A DNA stretch of 64,000 nucleotides from Aspergillus flavus (taxonomy: Eukaryota; Ascomycota; Eurotiomycetes; Eurotiales; Aspergillaceae). The position numbers and the translations under genes are program-made. Under the pieces are notes generated by a model. The model saw nothing but the letters and a program-made list of their open reading frames with translations. It was not told the DNA's origin and made no database searches. Numbering within the stretch: the first letter of the stretch is position 1; each line of letters starts with the position of its first letter. Below are positions 14,610 to 25,608 of this stretch, in pieces. The stretch covers positions 4,526,001 through 4,590,000 of the forward strand of contig NC_092406.1 of assembly GCF_009017415.1 (NCBI RefSeq). Reading direction: 5' to 3'.

Positions 14610-15700
14610 AATAAATATAATATAGTATTAGAAATCTTATAGCTTAAAAATTATAATTTAATAATAGATTAGAAATAATAAATACTTTATTTAAATAATT
14701 ATTATTATTTAAAGAGACTATATATAGAATATAGTATTTATATTTTTATTAGTAAATATATTAATAGTAGAAAAATTAAATAGTATAATTAGAATATTAT
14801 AAAGAAAAATTTTATAAAAAATATAATTATAGTAATAATCTAATATTTAGAAAAAAAATAGTTAACTAAATTAATAAAATAAATATCTATAAATAAATAA
14901 AAATAACTAAAAATTATAATATTATAAAGTAAATTAAAAAAAATAGTATTTTTTATTAAAAATAAATTAGATATTATTAAAATTAAATAGTAACTTTTAA
15001 ATATTTTTAGACTTTTAAAAATTAATAGCTAATTCTATAAAATAGTTAAGTCTATTTAAAAAGTATTAGAAATTTTAAGAATTATTTAAATAGTTATAAA
15101 TAAATTACTAGAGTATGGACTATATAATTATACTATTTTTATTTAAAAAAAAAGAAAATAATATATAAATAAATCTATCTAATATTAAAAAAAGAATTAT
15201 AAGTTTTAAAGAAATATATTAAAAATAGATTTAAAAAAAATAAATTTAATTATTAAAAAATTTAGTAGAATATAATATATTATTTATATTTTTAAAAAAA
15301 AAAGAATTATAATTATATATTAATTATTAATTATTAAATAAAATTATAATTAAAAATAGATACTTATTACTATTTATTATAGAAATATAAGATAAAATAA
15401 AAAAAATAAAATAGTTTATAAAATTTAATATTATAAATATATATTATCGCCTTAGAATTATAAAAAATAAAGAATAGAAAACTATATTTTAAATAAAATA
15501 TAGATATTATAAATATTTAATTATATTTTTTAAATTTATTAATATACTAGTATTATTTTAAAGATTTATTAATAAAATATTAAAAATAATTTTTAATATA
15601 TTTATTATTATATATTTAAATAATATTCTAATCTTTTTATATAATTTTAAAAAATATATTTAATATATTTAAGTAGTTTTAGAAAAACTATAGAAAATAG
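14610..15700 (+). pseudogene. Gypsy reverse transcriptase relic
   Basis: The linker motif that precedes RT in Ty3/Gypsy elements (V-L-G-I-P-W-L...N-P-x-I-D-W) can be read at 14616-14672 as V-L-E-I-L-W-L-K-N-Y-N-L-I-I-D-W. The RT core follows: the N-A-Y-x-R-I/L-R and W-K-T-A-F stretch at about 15410-15490 (Asp to Asn, Ala to Ile), F-Q-R-F-I-N near 15557, and the catalytic motif Y-L-D-D as Y-L-N-N at 15613-15624. Both catalytic Asp are lost by G-to-A change. In an intact element the enzyme copies the element RNA into DNA. Confidence 0.88.
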
Positions 15701-16129
15701 AAATATAATTTAAATTAAAAAAATATAAATTCTATTATCTAAGAAATTAAGTTTTTAGAATACTAGATATTTATTAAAAAAATATAAATAAAAAAAATAA
15801 AAACTATTTAAAAATAACTAGAATTAACTAATCTTAAAGAATTATAATAGTTTATTAAATTATTAAACTATTATTAAAAATTTATTAATTAATATATATA
15901 TAGACTAGTATTATTTTTTAATTTATTTAAAAAATTAAAATAATAGAAATAGATAGATAAATACTAAAGTATATTTAATAAAATAAAAAAAATAATTATT
16001 ATTATATTAATTTTAATATAGTATAATCTAGCTAAATAAACTATTATTAAAATTAATATATTTAATTATATAATTAATATATAAATAGTATAAGTAGAAT
16101 TAAATAAAAAATTATAATTAATAATATTT

Positions 16130-16420
16130 AAATCTAGAAAATTAATTTAAATAGAATTAAATTATAATATTTATAATAAAGAATTATTAGCTATAGTATT
16201 AATATTTAAAAAATAAAGAATTTATTTAGAAAAAATATAATATTAGATTATTATAAAATTAGATTATAAAAATTTAATATATTTTATAACTATAAAAAAG
16301 TTTATATAAAGATAAATAAAATAGATTAAAATACTATTATAATATAATTTTAAAATTAAATATTATAAAAAATTAGAGAATAGTTAAGCTAATACTTTAA
16401 ATTAAAGATTTAATTATAAA
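16130..16420 (+). pseudogene. Gypsy RNase H relic
   Basis: From 16172 the reading Y-N-K-E-L-L-A-I-V-L-I-F-K-K-stop-R-I-Y-L-E matches the conserved Y-D-K-E-L-L-A-I-V-x-A-F-K-x-W-R-x-Y-L-E of Ty3/Gypsy RNase H, with the stop at the Trp position. In the family this enzyme removes the RNA strand after reverse transcription. Confidence 0.85.
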
Positions 16421-16739
16421 ATTAAAAAAAATAATTAAAACTATAATATTAAAATAGTATAAAAATAGATTAATTAGATATAATAAGTAGATATTTATAG
16501 TAGTAACTATAGAAATTAAGAACTTTATTTAATATTTTATTATAAAAATAAATAAAAAAAATAAAATATTTATATAGAAGTTTAAAGTAAATAATAATCT
16601 ATTTATTAAAAATAAAGATAAAATTATATATTATTAAAATTTTATTTAGATTTTTTAAAAACTATAGAATATAATTATTTAAAAATACTATAATAATTTA
16701 ATATAAGAATATTTTAAAATTAAAAAAATATTAGAATAA

Positions 16740-17700
16740 ATTATAAAAAGCTATTATTTTTTAAATATAATAAAATAAATTAAGAAATATATTAATAAAT
16801 ATAAAATATATATTAGAGATAAGTTAATAAGATATAAATTATATAGATTTATATAATTACTAGATATATTTTTAAAATTTTAGAAATAAATTATAATTAA
16901 CTTTATAAAATTACTATTTAAATTAAAAAAATAGAATATAATAATAGTAATAATAGATAGACTTATTAAATATATTTATTTAGTATTAAATAAATTAATA
17001 CTTAATATAGTATATTTTATATATATATTTATTAATTATATTTTTATTTATTATAGTATACTAGAAAAGATTATATTAAATTAAAATAAATTATTTATAT
17101 TAAAATTTTAGTAATTATTTATAGATTTAATAAAAATAAATTAAAAGTTAACTATAGTATATTATTAATAAAAAAATAGTTAAATAGAAAAAATAAATTA
17201 AATAATTAAATAATACTTATAATACTATATTAATTATTAATAGAATAATTAAATAAATCTATTACTAATAGTATAGTTTATATATAATAATATAGAATAT
17301 TTAATAATAGAAATAATACTCTTTTACGTGAATTATAGATATTATATTAAAATAATAGAAAAATTAAAAAATAAATACTCTATTATAGAAAAAGCTATTA
17401 AAATAATAGAAAAATTAAAGAATTTATATAATTAATTATTTTTAAATATTAAATTTTTTAATTACTGTATAGTAATATACTATAATTAATATTATATAAA
17501 AAGATCTATTTTTTTTAAAAAAAAAAGTATTTCTATTTTATAGAAATATTAAAATAAAGTAATTAAGTTTAAAATTTAATTATTAAAAAATTAGACTATT
17601 TAAAATTAAAGAATAAATTAATAATATTAATTATTAATTAAAATTACTAAATTTAATAAAAAGAATATATTCTATATTTTATATTTTATTATTAGAATCT
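16740..17700 (+). pseudogene. Gypsy integrase relic
   Basis: The end of the zinc-binding region is visible near 16785 (K-Y-I-N-K-Y-K-I-Y-I-R, Cys to Tyr), followed by the start of the catalytic core (I-x-I-D-F-I as I-I-I-N-F-I near 16890) and I-D-R-L-I-K-Y at about 16952, which matches the V-D-R-L-T-K-Y signature. The remaining D-D-E residues are not clearly readable. Confidence 0.82.
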
Positions 17701-17754
17701 ATATTAAAAAATACTAAAATTACTAAAAATATTAAATTTAATAAGAAAAAAATA

Positions 17755-17856
17755 GAATATAAAGTTAAAAAAATATTAAAATATAAATAAATTAATAAAA
17801 AACTGTATTATTTAATAAAATAGAAAGATTATAATATTTTAGAAAATTTATAGAAG
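17755..17856 (+). pseudogene. Chromodomain at the end of the Gypsy polyprotein
   Basis: The reading E-Y-K-V-K-K-I-L-K-Y-K, then L-Y-Y-L-I-K-(stop)-K-D-Y-N and E-N-L-(stop) matches the chromodomain pattern E-Y-E-V-E-K-I-L...Y-L-V-K-W-K-G-Y...E-N-T-W. Both stops fall on the conserved Trp positions, as expected when TGG mutates to TAG. In chromoviruses this domain is thought to direct insertion to heterochromatin. Confidence 0.85.
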
Positions 17857-18549
17857 TTTATTAAAAATTTAATAGATTATTATTAGCTAATTTAATAGTA
17901 TTACTAGTAAAAAGATTAAAGTTTATTTAAAAAAAAGATTATCTATTAACTAAGTTAAATTAAAATCTAATTTAAAAATTATAGTTAACTAAACATTATT
18001 ATTTAAAGATATACTAGTTTTAAAATAGAAAACTATAGTTTTTTAATAGCGCAATTCTTTCTATATTTTATATTTTTTTTATTTTTAATATTTAAATTTT
18101 TTAAATTTTTTAATTTTTTTAATATTATATATAATAAAATTATCTATATATTTTTATAATAATTATTTTTATTTTTATAAATAAAAAAGCTTTATTAAAA
18201 TAATCTTTTTTTAATAGTATTCTAGATCTTTATGAGCCGCTTCTATTTAATATTAAAAAAAAAGATTTAAATATTTTATAGAAAATACTATTTATTCTTA
18301 TATATTTACTATAATAATTAGAGTTTTTAGATTTAATATAAGAATAATAAAAGTAAATATAATATTTATAAAAGAATATTATTTAGAAATCTTTATTTTT
18401 AATTTACTAGTAAAACTTAAATTTATAAATAAAACTAAAAGATATAGTTAAAATATAGATATAAAAAAAGATTAAAAATAGATATTTTTTATCTAGATAA
18501 GATTGTAACTTTATATTTTTAAGAATAAAAATCTAAAAAAAAAGAATAA
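17857..18549 (+). other. Gypsy 3' untranslated region with purine-rich primer tract
   Basis: About 700 bp between the chromodomain and the 3' LTR with no recognised coding. A purine-rich run at about 18530-18547 directly before the LTR is the likely plus-strand primer site. A small less-mutated patch (gagccgcttct) is at about 18233-18243. Confidence 0.55.
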
Positions 18550-18912
18550 TATTATATATTCTTGCCTAGTATATTTTATTAAAGATAGATATATAAAATA
18601 GAATAATAATAGAATAATAATAGTTAATTTTTAAATAGAAAATATTTAATAAATTATTTATTTAGTAATTATTTAAAAAAAACTATAAGTATTAATATTA
18701 ATTACTATAATAAAATTATATATATTATAGTAATAATATAACTAAATATATTAATAATATAATAAATTTATAGTATTAATAAAATATATTATATTACTAA
18801 TATAAAAAGTTATAATAATAATAGAGATTAAAGAATAATTTTAGATTAATAATCCTTAAAATATGGTCTGCTAATTGATCTTAGACTTAATAATAAAGCC
18901 CCGGGTATAATA
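18550..18912 (+). repeat. 3' LTR of the Gypsy element, internally deleted
   Basis: 363 bp against 646 bp for the 5' LTR. Both ends match (start is a RIP-mutated TGTTACAGACC, end is GTATAATA preceded by GCCCCGGG), but about 280 bp from the middle are absent, with the junction near 18820-18830. Since the two LTRs are identical at insertion, this is a later deletion here or a later insertion in the 5' copy. Confidence 0.85.
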
Positions 18913-20050
18913 GGTAAAATAAAAAAGTAGAAAAAAATTATCTATAATAGATTTATAGCGGCGAAATTAAAGTTATAATAATATTATTATAAAATTTATT
19001 AATTCTATAGATTAATTTATACTATTACGGCTATTTTTAATTTTAGTAAAAAACTAATAATATTTAAATTACTATTTTAAATTAAGAATAATATTTATTA
19101 AGACTCTAAGTATAGAAATATTTTTAAAAAAGTCTTTAAATATTATTAAATAAAAAATTCTAATACTTTAACTTGAATAGTTTAAAATAGATTTTTAGAT
19201 TCTATTAAATAGACTATTAAATATATAAGATATTAATTTTATTTAAATATTTTAATATTATAATTAAATTTAAATTAATATATATAGTATACTAAGCTTT
19301 ATTATTATTTTAAAAAAATATAAATTCTTTCAAATCTATTCTATATAAAATAAATCTAACTATAGATTAATTTATAGTTTTCTATAATTTTTTATTAATA
19401 TTCTCTATTTTTTACTAGTAGAAAAAAAAATTTAATTAATTTTTAATTTTATTATATATTACTCGGGATTTTTTAGCTATTTTAATTAATAGAATTAATA
19501 TTAAAAATTCTTTTAATATTATATAAGATATTTATTATTATTAATATAGTTATTTAGTTTGAAAAACTATTAAATTTTTAATAATTTAAATAATAATTAA
19601 TATATTTTTTATAAAGAATTTTATTTTTTTTCTAATAATAATAAAATTAATATATTTAAAGATAATTTTTCTAAGTTAGCTATTTTATTATTACTATTAA
19701 TTTTTTAAAATAAATTAGAATAATTTTAAATATTAATTTTAAACTATTTACACCGTGTAGTTACTATAAATTAAAAACTAAAATTTTTTTATTAACTAAA
19801 TAATAGTAAGATAATAAAATAGTTTTTTTTTATTTAGTTTATCTATAGTTAGATTTTAATAATAGATAATTTATAATTATATAAAATTTTTTTAATATTA
19901 ATAAAACTAATATAAATTATAAAAAAATATTTAAAAATCTATCTATAGTTAAATTTTTATAATAAATTAAATTAAAAAAATCTATATATAAAGCGATTTT
20001 ATATATATAACTAATAATTATTTTAACTATATATTAAATATATATAGATA
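18913..20050. other. Right interior of the hAT element, no gene recognised
   Basis: About 1.1 kb between the Gypsy element and the right subterminal zone. It carries three palindromes (19353, 19836, 19936) and isolated less-mutated words (gcggcg near 18959, cggct near 19036, ctcggga near 19463, caccgtg near 19750). No protein motif recognised. Confidence 0.45.
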
Positions 20051-20235
20051 GATAGATTAAATCTAATCTAGAAAACCCGCCCTGTTCTAATCTATTTAGA
20101 TTTCTAGGTTCGGTGCGGGTTTTGGCTCTAGAACTTGAAACCTAGACTAGGTTCTAGATCTAGGACCCGACTCAAACCAGGAGCCGGGTTGGGGCGGGTT
20201 CAGGTCAGGTTTTTCAGGTTACCCGTACAACTCTA
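20051..20235 (-). repeat. Right terminal and subterminal repeat zone of the hAT element
   Basis: GC-rich island mirroring the left end. Read on the minus strand it starts tagagttgtacgggt and continues with GACCTGAACCCG, AACCCGGCTCC and the CCTAGATCTAGAAC word shared with the left end. TG and CA dinucleotides survive. The terminal eight bases differ from the left end at one position. Confidence 0.75.
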
Positions 20236-20243
20236 ATTAAAAT
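20236..20243. other. 8-bp target-site duplication of the hAT element, right copy
   Basis: attaaaat, identical to 3537-3544 and directly adjacent to the terminal repeat. Confidence 0.75.
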
Positions 20244-22291
20244 ATATAAAAAACTTTAATTTTATAAATTTAATATATAATTTTTTAAATAATTTTTTTT
20301 ATTAATAGAAAAAATTATTTAAAAGTATAGACTATAATTACCTAATATAAAGTTTATTTAAAATTTAGTATATTTTTTAAAAAAAAAGTTTGATAATTTT
20401 ATAAAGAATTTATTTTTATTATATATTATTTAATAAAATATTTTAAATAGTTTATTATATCTAGATATTATTTAATGTAAAAAAATCTACACTATTTATT
20501 ATTTATTTAAATAGACATATAATTAAAAAATTAATATATAATTTTTTTAATTTTAATTTAATATTTATTTCTATTAATTTATTAAATATTTAAATTAAAT
20601 AAATAATATATGAATTAAATATAATAAAAATAATAATTGTATTATTAATATATATTTAATCAATTTTTATAAATGTTATAAAATTAAGATTTATTATTTA
20701 TTAAATATATAATATTAAATTTGTAATAATAATATAAAATTACTTTTATTTTTTATAAATAATAATTATTAACTATGTTTAATAATTAAAGTATATAGAA
20801 AGTTAATAAAAATTTTAAAATGTTAATAATTATAATATAAAAATATTTTTATATTAAATTTAAAATTTTATTTTAAATGAAAATTAAATATAAATCTAGT
20901 TCTATTTATTAATTTAATTACTATATATTAATTACTATTTTTGTTGATTATTTCCTTATTAATTATATTATTTTAAATTAATTTATAAATAAGTAATATT
21001 AAATAAATAAATCATATATATTAAGTATATATTAATATTTTTTTATAGTTATATAATTTATTAAATATTTTATTTATTATAATATAATTTTTAATTTTAT
21101 TCTATAAATTTTTAATTTATATAATTTAATTATTTAAGTTTTTTAAATAAAATATTTATATATTAATTTTTTAATATAATAATTATTAAATCTAATTTAT
21201 TTTATAGATATTTATATAAATTAATAGATTATTTTAATTAATTATAAACTTTTTAATTTTTTATATATACTATTATATTATTATTAAATATTATTTTTTA
21301 TTTTTTTATAGATTAAATAGTATCTATTAGAATTAATAGTATTTTTTTATATAAGTATTATATTAAATATTTAATATTTTATGTTTTTTATATATCTTTT
21401 TATTTATAATTATTTTTATATAAAAAGTTTTAAATTAATTAAATATAAATATATAATTAATTTAATTTCATTAATTAATTTAAAAAATAAATTTTTATTT
21501 TTATTTAATTTATATTTAATATATACTAGAATTTCAATTTTTAATTTAAAAATATAACTATATATTTAATAATATATATTAATATATCTTAATAAAACTA
21601 AATTATTACTAATATAGTATTAAAATGAAATAAAATTCTTTTATAATTTAATATATCTATATTAACTAGAAATTTAATTCTAAATTTTTTAATTAATTAA
21701 ATTTTCATTATAAATTTTATATATATATTATTAAATAATAAATTAAAAAAATATAGATTAAATATAATAAATTAAATTAAAATATATTAAATCCAAGATT
21801 TAGTATTAATACAAACTATATATTATAGATATTTATAATAAATGATTTAATAAAGATTTTATCTATTATATTTATTGAATAATTAATATTAAAATATATC
21901 TTATATTATAAATCTATAAATTTAATATTTATTTGAATAATAATATATTTTTAAAATTATAAATTTTTATTTTATATAATTAATCTTAAATAACTAACTT
22001 TAATAATAGTTAAATTTTTTAAAATTAAATTATTTATTTAAAATTTAATATATTAATTTAAATATATATAAATTATTTTTTAAATTAAATTTTTTATTAT
22101 ATTATATACATATATAGATAGCAATATTAATATTATATATTTATATATTTTAAAATTTATAAAAAGATTTTATTAACTTTTTTTAATTATATAATTATTA
22201 GAGTTAAAATAATTAATATAAAAATATAATATATTTAAGTAATATAAAAAAATAAAAATATTATTAATTTAAGATTTTAAACTAAAGCGAG
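20244..22291. other. Element B continuation meeting the inverted 5' internal part of Copia F
   Basis: By position the left side should be the continuation of element B (plus), and the right side, next to the F primer-binding site, the start of the F internal region (minus). The junction, which would be the left breakpoint of the proposed inversion, cannot be placed by eye. The sequence is AT-rich with occasional tCAa/tTGa contexts left, so it is somewhat less saturated with RIP than the hAT interior. No domain motif recognised. Confidence 0.4.
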
Positions 22292-22303
22292 CTAGACTTA
22301 TAA
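22292..22303 (-). other. Primer-binding site of Copia F (half-tRNA type)
   Basis: On the minus strand directly after the F 5' LTR: ttataagtctag. Undoing RIP-type changes gives TTATGAGCCCAG, complementary to the anticodon-stem part of initiator tRNA-Met, the half-tRNA primer used by many Copia elements. The same word follows the family D 5' LTRs (52364-52375; 58555-58565 on minus). Confidence 0.6.
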
Positions 22304-22950
22304 CTATTAACTATTCTAATTCTAAAATAAAATAATCTTAGAACTAGCTAAAATAAATAGAAAAGTTAAATAAAATAAATGAATTAAATAACTAAATTAT
22401 ATAAAAAGACTAGAGTTACCTAAATAGTAATTCTAGATTAAAAAAATAAATAAATAACTGGAGCTTAGTTAATCTAAATTCTAAAATCAATAAAGAAAAT
22501 AGATAACTAGAACTAAAATAATCAAAGTTCTAGATTAGATATAAATAGAAAAGATTTAAAAAAATAAATAAATATCTAGTAGTTAAATAATTAATTAATA
22601 ATCTACTTAAAAAAATTAATTTAATTTAATTAAAAATTCAGCGGTTTTATATATTAAATTAGAACTTATTTAAAACTATTATATTGAAAAGATATTTAAT
22701 ATTTTCTAGTATAGTAATTATCTAATATTTTTAATTTAAAAAAAATTAGAATTTTCTAATTAATAATTATTAATTTACTTAATCTTATCTATTTAATATT
22801 TTAACTTTTAATTAATTATAATAAAAATAAGAGTCTTACCTAGTTCTATATAGATAATCTTTTAAATTAATTATAATTAAAATAAGATTTATTTAATTTT
22901 AAATAAATAATGTTCTAAATTTTTTCTAGAAAAAAAAAAGTTTTTTAATA
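22304..22950 (-). repeat. 5' LTR of Copia F, inverted
   Basis: About 647 bp on the minus strand, aligning over roughly 550 bp with the plus-strand LTR at 30443-31007. It starts with a RIP-mutated TGTTAAAA and ends at the primer-binding site. It contains imperfect tandem units of about 48 bp built on the words CTAGAG and CTAGTT(A/G)TCTATC. The 5-bp duplication at its outer side (22951-22955, ataat on minus) equals that of the 3' LTR (31008-31012). Confidence 0.7.
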
Positions 22951-23214
22951 ATTATAAACTACTAAAGTAATTATAATTATTTTAATATTTTCTAAAAAAA
23001 TAAAAATACTAATATAGAAAACTATAAATATCTATATAAACCTTTTATATATATACTCTTTATATATATACTATATTAAATTTAAATTTAATTATTAATT
23101 AATTTATATAATCTATAATCTCTATATATAGATTTATTATTAAATTAATTTTATTAAAATTATTAAATTTTTATTTAATACTATTTTTATTATTATCTAA
23201 ATGTATAATATAAT
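22951..23214 (-). pseudogene. Copia family D relic (D3, part 2), inverted: start of RNase H
   Basis: Aligns with 50580-51000 of D2, apart from an extra ~180 bp in D2. On the minus strand a text like L-x-T-S-G-F-L-F-F-L, the substrate-binding start of Copia RNase H, can be followed around 23050-22965, though degraded. It is bounded by the target duplications of two other elements: F at 22951-22955 and B at 23210-23214. It is the piece of D3 that belongs between 1074 and 31008 but lies in opposite orientation. Confidence 0.65.
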
Positions 23215-23347
23215 TGTTAAAACCTGGAACTTATTAAATCCTATATAATTAATTATAGTAGATAACTCTAGTTAGCTAATAAAAAGCCAGCTAATAATTA
23301 TTAAATAGAAATTAATAGATAATAATTATTATATTAATATTTTAATA
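23215..23347 (-). repeat. 3' LTR of element B, inverted
   Basis: 133 bp. The minus strand starts as tattaaaa (RIP-mutated TGTTAAGG) and ends with an intact TTTTAACA. The downstream duplication attat corresponds to actat before the 5' LTR at 1070-1074. The upstream side (23348 onwards on minus) does not resemble D sequence, so this is the 3' LTR of a longer element and not a solo LTR. Confidence 0.7.
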
Positions 23348-25562
23348 TTATTATATTACTTTATAATTATTTATATTTTATTATTATTATTACTATACTA
23401 CAACTATAAACTATATATTAATTAATTAATATATTATTAAACTAGTATATAAAATTATTTTATATTATTTTAATTTATTAACTTTATTTTTATTTATTAA
23501 TTAATTTAATATTAAAATATTATATTTTATTAATTTTATTAAATAAATATACTCTATTTCTTTACTATTTTTTAAATATTAATTTTTATATATTAAATTA
23601 AAATATTAATTAGTCTTATTTATATTATATTATTAAAATTTTTTTAAAAAAGCTTTATTATTATTTCAAATATTAAAATATAAAAAATAAATAATAATTT
23701 AGTTATTTAAACTGTATACTTTATATATATAAAATCTATTTAAGAATTAAAATTTATTTATATTTTTAATTATAATTTTTAAAATATAGTATATTTATAA
23801 ATATAAATTAATTTAATATAGATTAATATTTATTTATTAAATTAATACTATTATAAAAAAGTTTACTATAAAAATAATTATTAACTATTCTATTTATAAT
23901 TTAATAAATTTAAATATAATAATTATTTAGATTAACTTTATTTTTAATTACTATTAAATAATAATATAATATTAAATAATAATATTAAAATAAAATTTTT
24001 TATTATAATATTTTTTTATTTTAATTTTATTAATCTTTTCTATTTTATTGATTCTATTTTAAATATAAATTTATAATATAAAATCTATATAAATTAATAT
24101 ATAATTAATATTAAAAATTTAAATATTTAATAAATAATCTATAATACAAAACTAATAATTATTTTAAATAATTTTAAAATATAATAAATAATTTAAACTA
24201 TTAATTATTAATAAATTATCCATTTTTTAAATTTAAATACTATTAACTATAAATAATTTTAACAATAATAATCAATTAAATCTAGAGAATTATTAATAAC
24301 TAGTACTATTATTTAATACTTATAATACAATAGTAAATTAATAAGAAATAAAAAAATTAATTAATTTTAATTAAATATTTCAATATAATATTTTTATTAA
24401 ATAAATTAATAATTAAATCTATTATAAAAATATATATATCTTTATTAATAAATTAAAAAATATTATTAATAATAAAAAATTTTATAATAAAAGTTAACTT
24501 ATAAATAATATTATATAAAATAATTTTAGATTAATTTATATTTTAATTAATATATTTTAAAAAATAATCTTTATAAACTCTATTTTTTAAATAAAAATAA
24601 TTTATATTAAAAATATATTCAATTAATTAATATTAATATAAAATATATTAAATCTATATATTAAAAAAATATTTTAAAATTTACTAAAATAATTATTTTA
24701 AAATAATTTTTTAAATCAGTAGAATTTAAAATAAAAATTAATATATTATATTTTATTAATAATCTATTTTAATAATTATAAATTAGTAAATAAATTAAAA
24801 TTATTTTACTTAAATTTATTAATAATTTATTATTAAATATTAATTTTTATATTAATAATAAAAAAATTAAATAATATTCTAATATGGCTAATAAATATAA
24901 ATATATTAATTTTTATAATAATTATAAAATAAATATAATTTTTATTAATAATAAAAAAATATATTAAATAATAAAAAAACAATTAAATTAAAACTATTAA
25001 GTTAAATAATTATTTATAAAAATTAAATTTATATTTAATTAAATTAATTAATTATTATATTATAATTAAAATAAAAGTTTTATAAAATATTTTTCTAAAA
25101 TTATTTTATTGATTTTTATAATCTTTTTTATCAAAATTAATCTACTCTATCTATTAATTATTAATTTAATCTATATATATATATAGATCTATACATTCTA
25201 TATATATATTAAACTATATAATTATATTAATTAAATTAAAAGTGTCTATATAGTTTAATTGATTAAATAATTAATTTTAATAAAGCTAATATATTAGATT
25301 AATAATTAAGATTAAAAAGATCTAGAATTAACTTTAATTTATTTAAAGAATTAATTTTATTTTATTGTTATATAAGATCTAGTTTTAATAATATTTAATC
25401 TACAATTAGAATTTTAATTAATCTAGTACTATTAAATTAAGAGTTTCATAGAGATTTTATTAAAAATTATAAAACTAGATTAAAAATATTAAATAATTTT
25501 AATAAAGATTTTAATTCTATTATTAATTATTATTAATTTGATATTCTATAATAATAGATAGA
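23348..25562. other. Probable 3' internal part of element B (inverted), no domain recognised
   Basis: Very AT-rich, mutated sequence between the B 3' LTR and the pogo element. If the inversion model holds, at least its left part is B internal sequence on the minus strand, and the right breakpoint lies in this stretch or beyond the pogo element. No protein motif could be read. Confidence 0.35.
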
Positions 25563-25564
25563 TA
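25563..25564. other. TA target duplication of the pogo element (left)
   Basis: TA directly before the terminal inverted repeat; the partner TA is at 27300-27301. Tc1/mariner elements duplicate TA. Confidence 0.8.
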
Positions 25565-25608
25565 ATGTAATCGGTAAGCAAGCGGGCTATGCAAGCGAGC
25601 GGGCCAAT
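25565..25608 (+). repeat. Left terminal inverted repeat of the pogo element
   Basis: Starts ATGTAATCGGTAAGCAAGCG and ends GCGGGCCA. It is nearly free of RIP-type change, unlike its partner. Confidence 0.85.

Larger units (their letters stand above)
11270..18912 (+). mobile_element. Ty3/Gypsy chromovirus relic nested in the hAT element
   Basis: A 7.6-kb LTR retrotransposon with 5' LTR 11270-11915 and 3' LTR 18550-18912, flanked by a 5-bp duplication with one RIP-type mismatch. Read with TAA/TAG as Gln/Trp, the plus strand gives domains in the order gag, protease-RT linker, reverse transcriptase, RNase H, integrase, chromodomain. This is the Ty3/Gypsy order, and the C-terminal chromodomain places it with the chromoviruses. 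All frames are full of stops, so it is inactive. A purine-rich tract lies just before the 3' LTR (about 18530-18547). Its insertion splits the hAT element and its palindrome series, so it is younger than the hAT element. Confidence 0.9.
3731..19955. repeat. Dispersed 20-bp palindrome family confined to the hAT element
   Basis: A near-perfect palindrome of the form AATCTAACTATAGTTAGATT or AATCTATCTATAGATAGATT recurs at about 3731-3750 (perfect), 4124, 4612, 5333-5352, 6006-6025, 6424-6443, 6676-6695, 7527-7546, 7884-7903, 8195-8214, 8610-8629, 8743-8762, 9008-9027 (perfect), 9904-9923, 10416-10435, 10783-10800, 11165-11184, 19353-19372, 19836-19855 and 19936-19955. Spacing runs from about 100 to 900 bp. 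None was seen inside the nested Gypsy element (11270-18912), which confirms that the two flanks belong to one unit. The A/T difference between the two forms cannot come from RIP, so there were at least two ancestral versions. Function unknown: transposase or host-protein binding sites, or hairpin-forming sites, are possible. Confidence 0.7.
3545..20235. mobile_element. Very large hAT-type DNA transposon (16.7 kb, includes a nested Gypsy element)
   Basis: Both termini read tagagtkgta inward (left tagagtggta, right tagagttgta on the minus strand), a short inverted repeat of the CAGAG-type seen in hAT elements with the first C changed to T. Perfect 8-bp duplications flank it. Each end has a GC-rich subterminal zone of about 120-190 bp with repeated GGGT/ACCCG words and the palindromic word TTCTAGATCTAG, typical of hAT subterminal arrays. 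Removing the nested Gypsy element (11270-18912) leaves about 9 kb, larger than the usual 2.5-5 kb of hAT elements. I could not find a hAT transposase (BED finger or C-terminal dimerisation motif) in either flank, so it may be non-autonomous, may hold other old insertions, or may be mutated beyond recognition. About 20 copies of a 20-bp palindrome are spread through it. Confidence 0.72.

Noticed and set aside
3731..19955. The 20-bp palindromes as transcription terminators or operators
   Set aside because: They are in a eukaryotic transposon without associated genes, and nothing shows a position relative to transcription units.
23215..23347. Solo LTR of element B
   Set aside because: Only one side continues into family D sequence; the other side does not, and the matching duplication is at 1070-1074, so it is half of a full-length insertion.
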